Of a stretch of 64,000 bases of DNA, positions 55,688-64,000 are shown in pieces (the first letter of the stretch is position 1; each line of letters begins with the position of its first letter). The stretch is from Austropuccinia psidii (taxonomy: Eukaryota > Basidiomycota > Pucciniomycetes > Pucciniales > Sphaerophragmiaceae), in assembly GCA_023105745.1 (NCBI GenBank), contig JALGQZ010000015.1, forward strand, positions 22,053,499-22,117,498, given 5' to 3'. A program made the translations under genes and the position numbers. A model generated the notes under the pieces. That model searched no databases, was not told the origin of the DNA, and worked only from the letters and a program-made list of their open reading frames with translations.

Positions 55688-57749
55688 TTATTGCAGAGCA
55701 TCACCATTAGGCCTAATAACTGGCATGTCAAGTATCTTGAGGGCGCTAGTCTGCATCTTACTACAGCCTTTGAGCCAATCTTGATCAAATACCTGAAATG
55801 ATAGGCCTTCCGGAATATCACCATCATCTGTCGATCGTAATTCTGGCAATCTATCAATAGTTTTTTTACCCTTTTTTTTAATCCGATTACAAAACTCTAT
55901 GTCTCTATCCATTTTCAATACCAAATCATTAAATAACTGGGAGCGCCAGCGTAATCCCACTTTGCGGTAAACTTGACGGCCATTTTCCAGTATTTCCTCA
56001 GTATCTGAGCATACTCGAGGGTCATTGAATTGTGATGCTAGGATGGGAAATTTAGCCGTATCACACCATTCACGACGGCGCTCACAGGTCTGCACATAAT
56101 CAAGTAGATCATCATCAGACTTGGTCCACAATGAAGAAGAGATACAGTAACTAACTCTTTGACGAATCTTCGCGAGCTTTTGATTCTCCTTCTTTTTAAC
56201 CAAATACTCCGCATCCTTTTGAATAGACTTCCATTCTCTTTTCAAATAAGTGAAATATCGCTCCATTAGAGCCGCCACGACCCCATAGTTGTTATGATCC
56301 TTGTTCCAACAGTAGTGATGATACTCAGTGCTGACAAGTGCGAGACGGAATGTACGGTAAAACACCATAGACATCAGCTCGTTAAACGGATGTTGCCATG
56401 AGCTCTCCCAGTCCCAAGTGAATCGCTTTAGTCCTAGCTTGTGGAGCTCATTTTTGCAGTAGCTTTGGAAACCCTGAGACTGAACCTGTGTTGATGGCTC
56501 ATTGAAAACATCCTCGGGGACATAACCGAGATGACCAGCCACTTGAATTGCAATTTCACGCTCTTCTGTGCTGGGTGGTGCTGGTAGTGAGGAAAAATCC
56601 TTATCCCTAACTTTGAGTAGGAACAGGCAATGTGCGTGTACTGCTGATCTCATTCCATGGACATTCTCTGGAAGTTCTGCCTTCAGCCATTTTTGTTGCT
56701 CCTTCTGGCTTGCACGTTTCGCCACATTGTGAGCTTTGCGGGCCTGGTTCCTTTGCTGTCTGACCTCGGATTGTTCAAGCATACTCTGGGCAAGGCCCAG
56801 CTGAGGATGGGTGAACTCACTATTTGATTGAGTGCCTTGCTCATGCGCGGTGAAATTGTCCCTCGTTGGTTCATCATTTCTTTCACTTTGAGTCGGAGAC
56901 ATGTTCTCATCCTCATCATCCACCATTCTTTCTCTTGATGTACTGGCATGACCCGTTCTTGGTTTGGAGGCATATGGATGATGACGTCCAGTGACTTTCT
57001 CTTTATGGACCAGAGGTGAAGACGCATAAAGTTCATCCCCTGCCATGCAAATCATCAGTTAACACATCAAAACATTAATGAAGACTGGTGATACTCACGA
57101 TCTTCAATTGGCTCCTGAGATCGGACTGACTTGCCTTTAGGTGCCATATCTAACCCATGAAACAAACATATCAAATTGTGAATAAGTTTCTACTCCAAAA
57201 TTCAAATGACTTACTTTGATGAAGCGTCAATACTGGATTTCCCTCTGACAGACCGCTCCAAGAGACATTTTCCAAAGGTCTTTTTCGTCGCCCCCCATCC
57301 ACGCGCCTTTCATCACCCACATGAACCTGAGATCCTGATGGAATATTGAGGGTTGGCTGTTTACTTTGGCCAAAGGGATCCTGGGATGCGACTGGATTCC
57401 GACCGGGATTAAGGAGGAACTCACGTGGAAATTTTGATTGGGGATTAGCGTGTGATGAGATTTGAGGTGTGCCTTCTGGCCCCTGAGACACATGAATTTG
57501 TGTATTAGTGGGATTCGGGGGAATTGGAGTGACGGAAATATTTGGGATCGACCAAGTGCTTGAAGTTGGAGCCTTTGGATTGCCCACATCAATGTTAAGA
57601 CCTGATACATTCATTGAGGATGCGATAGGGGTTGTGAGAGGAATGTTGGGACTCAATGGTGACTGTGTTTGAACATATTCTATGCTAGATTCACTATTTG
57701 AGTCATGAACAGAACCTGAACGGGATTTATGTGACTTGAAAGATGACAT
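55688..57749 (-). CDS. Intact 645-residue protein of unknown function
   Basis: Exons (minus) 57749-57215, 57149-57099, 57039-55688; introns GTAAG...TTAG and GTGAG...GCAG; 1,938 nt, in phase, no stop. The N-terminal about 180 residues are low complexity, rich in Ser, Pro, Asn and Thr. A charged, probably coiled-coil segment follows (residues about 265-330: QQRNQARKAHNVAKRASQKE...). The C-terminal 380 residues look globular and conserved-like: TWDWESSWQHPFNELMSMVF, ALMERYFTYLKREWKSIQKD, CERRREWCD, then RVCSDTEEI...YRKVGLRWRSQLFNDLVLKMD. That last pattern (acidic CSDTEE, then WRS, then Leu-x2-Lys-x-Asp) loosely recalls uncharacterised proteins abundant in basidiomycete genomes; this is from memory and weak. 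Not recognised as an enzyme. Confidence 0.8.
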
Positions 57750-58709
57750 AAGGGCCGAAAAAGTACAGTAATATTTTTAACTAGATAAAACACCTCAGTA
57801 TTATGATAAAATAGAGTGATATGAGATGAAATCTTTTCAAATTTAGAATAGAGAAATTCTATGAATAGTTGGAACTAAGTGTTGTGTGGAAGTCGGATAA
57901 GACTCTTTTGAGGAGAATCCTCCCTGCCTCTTCTTGAGCTCCTCCGCTTTTGTCGGAAACCACCCTGCACGGCCTACCAGAATATAATGTGATATTTCCT
58001 TGAACTGAAAGGGGACCCATCATCCATAAGTAATCATATTTGGTAACATTTCCGCCTCCCCATTGTCACATTTTGTGAATTATCCAAACTGCCAATATAT
58101 GCATTGAAATTCCACAACATTGTACATCTGTAAAGGGGTATATTCATGAAGGATTTACCCACAAAAGAGACATCACCTTTTCACGAAAGGCAAGACAATC
58201 CAAATCACATTCCAACTGATTCAAAGCCCGCCGCACTCAAACCAAATACCAAGACTTTAGCTGCACTCCACCCCCTTATGTAATAGAGTTATATAGTTAT
58301 GTCTGTAATAAGGTTTAAACCATGTACGATGGCGTGCCAGCGTACATGGGTTAAATGTTAATCCCCTCAATTCAATGGTAACACTTCACTAATGGAACCC
58401 CCTCAATGGTAAAACCCGCACTATCACAATGTGTAAATAAACTAGAATATGTATGAGCATTGAGCAGCATGGCATTTTACCCAATTAAACGCCTAACCAA
58501 TTCTGCCATCCAGATGAGACATGTTAAACTTTATCCACTGCAGCTCATGCTCCATTACAAATGGGATAAAATCCTCAGCTGGCTCAAATCATCTCCCCCT
58601 TCATAAATAATCACTGAATTTTATTCCCAATTAATAACACTCCTAAACACTTTCACATCAACCATAGATATTTATACACAAACCAACCGTACTCCCAATT
58701 CCTGCAACA
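57750..58709. other. Bidirectional spacer upstream of transposase, with palindrome
   Basis: 960 bases between the starts of two divergent genes. Contains P6 (58323-58346) and AT-rich stretches; shared promoter region by position. No gene seen. Confidence 0.6.
58323..58346. repeat. 24-bp palindrome P6
   Basis: Arms TGTACG/CGTACA, core TGGCGTGCCA; one mismatched pair. About 365 bases before the transposase ATG. Confidence 0.85.
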
Positions 58710-61700
58710 ATGACAACCCGGCCCTATTCCTCAATGCGTATATGCATGTGTCAACACTGCTCAACTCAAACACACTCTTCCCCTGAGGGTGATAAGCAAG
58801 GAGTTGCCTTCACACCTTTCCAATATAAACAGCACATTAAAAAGCTCAAATCAACCATTGCACCCAAATCTCTTCCAAACATCCCTACTTCTGCATCAGG
58901 ATCTGGGTGCCCACAAATTCTATTGGATCAAATCTTCCCAGCTGATTATTCACGTTTGACCCAAAGCACTTTCCCAACTGCAGCGGGTCTCAATTCAACT
59001 GCACAGAAACCATATAGTGGCAGTCAAACCCTTCCCCCACAAGACCTAGGAATGATAATATCTGCCATTCTATCATTAAGGTATAATTTACCCCGCAGGG
59101 CTTCACGCATACTCAACCCCGCCCTGAACCTGCTGATCAAGTCCAGTATCTCAAGCTCAGCTGGTCCCCCCGCTCCTGCATTCCATATACCTCAAGATCT
59201 GAGTACCATATTTGAACATCTCCAATTGGAGCCAGTGATTCAAAACTATATATGTTGTCCTCAATGTTTCTCTCTTAATGGCCTTACTGAATCAGTCACA
59301 ACTGACCAACCCCACTGTCAATGCCATAATGACCCAAATGATCATGATCCCCCTTGCACACAATCATTAGGCAAATTCATCTATTCATCTGAACCCCACA
59401 CCCAAAACACAACCAACATGAAGCAAAAATTTATACCAACAAAACATTTCATTTATCAACCATTCAAAAATTGGCTTGCCAGATTTCTCCAGCGGGCTGG
59501 AATTATGGACATTCTGCATCAACATCAACAATCCCAAACTCCCGAAGATTCCCCAAAACGTGACGTCTGGGATGGATTGGTCTGGAGACGCTTCACTGGC
59601 ACTAGAAATATCCATGACCCCCCATTCATGTCCATTCCTGGTGCATTGGCCTTCTCCATATATGTGGACTGGTTTAATGCACATGGAAAGTCAACCCGGT
59701 TGGCTAGCATTGGACCTATCATGCTTATTTGTCTTAATCTCCCCCCAAGTGAAAGATTGAAGCCCGAGAATGTCTATGTTGCAGGAATCATCCCTGGTCC
59801 AAAGGAGCCAACTGCGCTTCAATTGAATTATCTATTAATGCCACTCATCAACGAGCTCAAAGAGCTATGGCAGGGTTACCATTTTGCACCCACCTCAACA
59901 GGTCCATCAGGATCCTTTATCCGTGTTGCCATCCTCACAGCCATTGCGGATGTGGTTGCCATGCGCAAGCTTACTGGATTTATTTCCCATTCAGGAAACC
60001 ACTTTTGTAATTTTTGCACCATTCACAAAGCTCAAATTGAAGAAATTGGTCCTCAATTTCACTACACGCGCTCATACCAAAGTCATAAATCAACCATTGC
60101 CAAATGGCTTCGGGCAACCCCACAACAAAGACAAGCAATTTTCTCTGAGTATGGAGTGCGATATTCAATTTTGGAAGACCTTCCGTATTGGGATGCAACC
60201 AGAATGGTTAATCTTGACATAATGCATAATTTAATACTTGGAATTTTGAAGGATCATGCAACTTTCAAATTGTGCATTCCAGAGGCGAAATCAAAAATTT
60301 ACTTCAGGTCCCGCAGGAAATCCAATGACACCAACAGTTCAGACTCAGATTCCAAGACCTCCAACAGCTCTCTTGATAAAATCACATTGAGAGAGGCCCG
60401 CTCCCTGAGAAGAGACGCAGCAAAAATAATAAATGAGCCACTCCCCACTACTTCCACCCGAAAAAACTACTTCCCAATGCCCACCCCTAACACAGAACAT
60501 CCATCTAGTGGTTCTGCGGAGATTCCTTCATTTGATGGCGATTACATCCCCACTTCTGAAATACCCTCTGAATTGGATATCACTGCACTGAGTGATCACC
60601 AGATCAAGGGTGAGGCTCTTGAGCATCTCCAACAAATCATATCTGAGACCATAATTCCCTCATCATGGACAAGAGTTCCCCGCAAAATGGGTTCCCCCTC
60701 TCATGGTAGCTTAAAAGCCGCTGAATGGGCTCTCTTATATAAGGTCTATATTCCATTTCTAATGCTCAGTCAACAGATGTCATTAGATGCACACCAATCT
60801 GCCAACACTCAAAGAAAAATGGGTCAGTCAGAAGAACTTGCAAATGAACTAGCCAAGAATACATTCCATTTGATTAGTGCTATCAACATTGCCACAAGCT
60901 GGACTGTTTCAATAGATGATGCGACTGCATTTGCTGAACATTGGAAAAAATTCCGCCTTTCCAATCAACACCTGTTCCCAAAACAGAAAAGTAAACCAAA
61001 TCATCATTTTGCTGATCATATTCCCGAACTCTTCCAACGTTGGGGCCCAGCACAAGCCTCAGCCACATGGGGTTATGAGCGCTTGATTGGAGTATTTGCA
61101 AAGATGCCAACAAATAACAAGATATGTATGTCAATTAATAAGATCAATATATTCACATTGATGAAACACCTGAACTGAATAAGACTAACTTTTTGCAACT
61201 CTGAATAGATGATATAGATAAAACCTTACTTCAACATATCTGTCGATGTTCCAACCTTTCCGTTCTCCTGAAATCCCCATCTGTGCCATGTGAAATAAAA
61301 AATCTTTTCGAATCACAGCCACCTGCCGTGTTCAATCACCATAAATATAACAAGCCATCCCGCCATGACCAACAAAATTATGCTTGCCTGGTTGAGTACT
61401 TACAGAATTTTCATTCCACAAGGGAAGTAGTTGATTGGATCAGCTTAGACACTACCATGCAATCCACAAGTCCTCCCACTTCAAGGATTGTCTCACCTTG
61501 GTATTTTCCAGTTTCAAACATTAATATTGGGAACAATATATTTTCAACTGAATCCAAAAATATCAGCAACAGTGTGATATGTTTTCTGAGGGGCAACTCA
61601 CGACAATTTGGTATTATTGATAGCATTTTCAAAGTCTCTGAGCCATCTAGCATACTGAATAATAACTTTCTGATTTTAAAAACTTTGAAGATTGATGTGA

Positions 61701-61870
61701 ATTTCCTACCAGATTGGCCGTATCTCAATATTTATAAAGCTGTTGGTTTTGATGATGGACACTTGATTATATCAGAAGAAGAAATAGAAGGTAACTGTGG
61801 ATTGTATGATAACAAAGCTCTGTCATGTGGACTGCTTGTAATGATAAAGCCGTTATTTCATGATATTTAG
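58710..61870 (+). CDS. Tnp2-type CACTA (CMC) transposase
   Basis: Exons 58710-61125 and 61209-61870 (intron GTATGT...GAATAG, 83 nt), 3,078 nt, 1,025 residues, no stop. N-terminal half: a Cys-rich segment YICCPQCFSLNG...HCQCHND...PPC (residues about 185-225), usual in fungal Tnp2 proteins. Catalytic core: FSIYVDWFNAHGK (D320), IADVVAMRKLTGF (D414) with SGNHFCNFC (C433, C436), LPYWDATRMVNLDIMHNLIL (D495-H505 region), and WGYERLIGVF (E790), a candidate DDE triad D320/D414/E790. The C-terminal exon is less conserved. It would bind the terminal repeats and cut in the nucleus. Position next to the right end and complete frame suggest the element may have moved recently. Function assignment to Tnp2 is firm by motif order; catalytic residues are my reading. 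Confidence 0.9.
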
Positions 61871-62640
61871 TCTACAAAAATGCAAATCTCTCAGATTCAT
61901 TAGCAATTTTGCTAGTGAAATAATTGCCTCAAAATTTAGTGACAGAGACATGCCATTGTGACAAGCAAAGCCCATTATTTCACATTGCCACAAAGAACTT
62001 ACTATTTTGACATTGGGTACAGTGTGAATAAGCCAAGTCCAATGATCAAATGACCCACACACTCACCTTTCATAGCATCCAAAATTTCTAACTGCGCCAT
62101 CATCATGTTGGAAGCGGAATCGGCTTTTGTGTACCCACACCCGCATGTGCACCTGCACGCGCCAATGCACACGCCCACGCACCCGCACACGCCAATGCAC
62201 ACGCAAACCCACCCGCACACGCCAATGCACACGCAAACCCACCCGCACACCCCAATGCACACACCCACCCACCCGCACACGCCAATGCACACGCAAACCC
62301 ACCCGCACACGCACACGCCAATGCACATGCAAACGCGCCCGCACACGCCAATGCACACGCAAACGCGCCCGCACACGCCAATGCACACGCAAACGCGCCC
62401 GCACACGCCAATGCACACGCACACTTCATGGATGACCTGGTGAAGTCAAACCCCCCGCCTACATCAAAACTGGCTGAAGGACATCTTTGATGTGTGTGTG
62501 TGCAAACAGGCGGGTCTGGTGTAATTTTTACCAATCATCGGACGGTTGTGGGATGATCAGGTGGTGAGGAATCTGAGTTGACGGCACAGGGGAACCAATA
62601 TTATTGGATGTCACAGGATTTGGTGTAAGACCAGAGTGTG
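61871..62640. other. Right subterminal region with minisatellite 3
   Basis: Non-coding tail after the transposase. 61871-62140 has nothing recognisable; minisatellite 3 follows, then about 200 bases leading to the TGACGT cluster. Confidence 0.6.
62140..62430 (+). repeat. Minisatellite 3: 30-bp unit, about 9-10 copies
   Basis: GCCAATGCACACGC recurs at 62161, 62191, 62221, 62281, 62347, 62377 and 62407 with variants between (one 36-bp unit). The unit continues as AAACCCACCCGCACAC or AAACGCGCCCGCACAC. Frames open on both strands are repeat artefacts. Confidence 0.92.
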
Positions 62641-62715
62641 ACGTGTGCTTGACGTTCGCTTGATTTTCGCTTGACGTGAGCTCGACTTTTATCCTGCTTG
62701 ACGTTTGCTTGACGT
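62639..62715 (-). promoter_or_regulatory. Right subterminal TGACGT cluster
   Basis: TGACGT at 62639, 62650, 62672, 62699 and 62710, mostly within GCTTGACGT. Opposite orientation to the ACGTCA motifs at the left end, as expected for subterminal repeats facing each terminus. Confidence 0.6.
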
Positions 62716-62756
62716 GAAGTCAATCGCCGACGATTGACACGAGATTCGCCCCGGTG
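62711..62756 (-). repeat. Right terminal inverted repeat
   Basis: On the minus strand it starts CACCGGGGCGAATCTCGTG, contains TCAATCG-TCGG-CGATTGA, and ends TTCACGTC; 42 of 46 positions equal the left repeat. Confidence 0.93.
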
Positions 62757-62759
62757 TCA
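62757..62759. repeat. Target-site duplication TCA, right copy
   Basis: TCA directly after the right terminus, equal to 39996-39998. Confidence 0.85.
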
Positions 62760-64000
62760 ATTGAGTCATCTGAGGCTGTAGCTCTCAATCGCAAAACATT
62801 TCCATCAAAAACTGTTCACTACTGTGCAAATTGTAAGCACAACCCACTAGTAAAAAGCCACGGAACCAAAAAATGTTGGCAACTGCACCCAGAACTCATG
62901 TCACAGAGAAGGAAAAAAGAAGCTCAGTCAAGCTTTACCCTTGCTCAAGCTCTCCTAACCCAAAAGGGAAACAAACCAACCACCGCCTCTCTCGTCCTGG
63001 ATACAGGAGCATCAAATCATATGTTCAACAACAAACGCTTTTTCCCATCAATCTCACCATGCTCTACAAAAATCTCCACTGGATGCAATAGTTCATCCTT
63101 GAAAGCAGAAGCCATTGGAATCACCAAAATCATCGACAGGCAAGGAAAAACCTGGAATCTGCATAACAGCCTATATGTACCAGCGCTAACTACTAATCTA
63201 CTCTCCCTCACTCACCTCGCCTCCTCAGAAACCACAATCAAGAAGTAGAAAGATCACTACAAGTTTTACCTAGATAGGGGGATCAAGCCATCCTTTATAT
63301 GTTCCATAACTCACTCAGTACTGGAAACAAAAATACAACTACCAAAAGATCTATGTTATCACACCAAGCACCGTAGTCAACCATGGCATGATCAACTGGG
63401 GAACATGAACAATTCCAGCATTGCAAAGCTAGTTAACAGCCAAAAAGGCAAGCAAACCTGTGATATCTGTCTTAAAGGAAAAATAACCGCCTTGCCTTTC
63501 TCCTCAAAATTTGTACCTGCAACCTCCATTCTATAAAACATCCATCTTGACCTATGTGGACCCATATCCACACCAACCATATCTGGATATCAATACTTCA
63601 TGATTATTATTGATCAATTCAGAAATTTCATCCCAGTAAAACTGCTGAAACGCAAAAACAAAGCATTCACCCACTTCAAAGAACTCAAAAATGCTGCAAA
63701 AAGCTTTCACTCAAAAAAAATCAAGAGAATCATCTCAAATGGAGGAGGTGAGTTCAAGAACAACTCTTTTGAGAAATTATTCTCCAAAAGCTGCATTAAA
63801 CATTGTTTTAGTTCAGCTTACACCCCGAAACACAACAGTATCTCCAAGAGAGGAAACCACTCCATTATTGAAAAATCTAGATGCCTGCTAATCCAATTCT
63901 CTCTTCCAATTAAATTTTGGGGTGAAGCCATAGCAACGGCTGCTTTCCTATGCAACCTAATCCCAAAACAAGACAACAACACAAGGCCATTTGAAAACTG
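62760..64000 (+). pseudogene. Ty1/Copia gag 3' end, protease and integrase, damaged, runs off the window
   Basis: Continues the gag of 39393-39998. Zinc-knuckle-like CANCKHNPLVKSHGTKKC at about 62837-62890, protease site LVLDTGASNHMF (DTG intact) at about 62994-63030, gag-pre-integrase WHDQLGNMNNSSIAKLVN and CDICLKGK, then integrase: HLDLCGPI, ISNGGGEF (Asn where the catalytic Asp is expected) and HNSISKRGNHS (Lys where the catalytic Glu is expected). Stops at about 63247 and 63535. The element was already or has since become integration-dead. Confidence 0.85.

Larger units (their letters stand above)
39999..62756 (+). mobile_element. Complete 22.8-kb CACTA-type giant DNA transposon with enzyme cargo
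   Basis: Bounded by 46-bp terminal inverted repeats (39999-40044; 62711-62756) matching at 42 of 46 positions, TSD TCA on both sides, and inserted within the Copia gag, so both borders are independently fixed by the interrupted gene. It encodes a Tnp2-type transposase near its right end (58710-61870) and carries a duplicated unknown gene, a TET/JBP-like oxygenase, a Zn2Cys6 gene, an SNF2 helicase and a 645-codon unknown gene. Minisatellites lie near both ends and in the middle. Termini start CACC(A/G) rather than the textbook CACT(A/G). Autonomy is plausible since the transposase is open. Confidence 0.93.

Noticed and set aside
58710..61870. KDZ (Kyakuja-Dileera-Zisupton) class for the transposase
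   Set aside because: KDZ genes are the known partners of fungal TET/JBP genes, but motifs here (YWD...DIMHN, FCNFC, 3-bp TSD, CACCR ends) fit Tnp2/CACTA.
62002..62534. Cys/Val- or His/Pro-rich frames on both strands
   Set aside because: Products of the 30-bp minisatellite; all frames show the same repeat.

Overview
The window looks like a repeat-dominated piece of a fungal genome, most likely a rust fungus (Pucciniales). The reasons are AT-rich nested Ty3/Gypsy chromoviruses, short spliceosomal introns (about 60-110 nt, GTRNGT...YAG, some with TACTAA-type branch points), a CACTA-type transposase and a TET/JBP-like 2OG-Fe(II) oxygenase of the kind expanded in Puccinia-type genomes. The species is inference; no host housekeeping gene, tRNA or rRNA was seen.

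Positions 1-39 kb are a stack of retrotransposons inserted into one another. Gypsy-A (1-7361 internal region, 3' LTR 7362-7586 continued at 26132-27349) is decayed and split by two solo LTRs of its own family (2276-3714 on +, 5561-6999 on -), each with a 5-bp target duplication. Its 3' LTR was split by Gypsy-2 (7587-26131), which was itself split by Gypsy-1 copy 1 (13086-23153, minus strand). Gypsy-A lies next to another Gypsy remnant, Gypsy-B (27350-28451 and 38556-38985), into which the best preserved retroelement, Gypsy-1 copy 2 (28452-38550), inserted. Copy 2 keeps an open 1,224-codon pol, but its RT active site reads YIDE. In every Gypsy copy here the second catalytic Asp of the RT is gone. 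A decayed Ty1/Copia element starts near 39025 and resumes at 62760.

The most striking object is a complete giant DNA transposon, 39999-62756 (22,758 bp), sitting inside the Copia gag gene. It has 46-bp terminal inverted repeats beginning CACC(A/G)GGGCGAAT, a 3-bp TCA target duplication, subterminal arrays of ACGTCA/TGACGT, and a Tnp2-type (CACTA/CMC) transposase of 1,025 codons with one intron and no stop. The cargo, left to right, is: a tandemly duplicated gene of unknown function, a TET/JBP-like dioxygenase, a Zn2Cys6-type gene (minus strand), an SNF2-family helicase, and a 645-codon gene of unknown function (minus strand). Three minisatellites and six 24-bp covarying palindromes lie between these units. 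The palindromes were seen nowhere else in the window.

The likely logic is a self-mobilising element that carries its own DNA- and chromatin-modifying enzymes. A TET/JBP-like oxygenase together with an SNF2 ATPase recalls the two activities fused in kinetoplastid JBP2. The transposase, oxygenase and 645-codon gene read open. The helicase, the Zn2Cys6 gene and one copy of the duplicated gene carry one or two premature stops each, so this copy is probably recently active but partly decayed.
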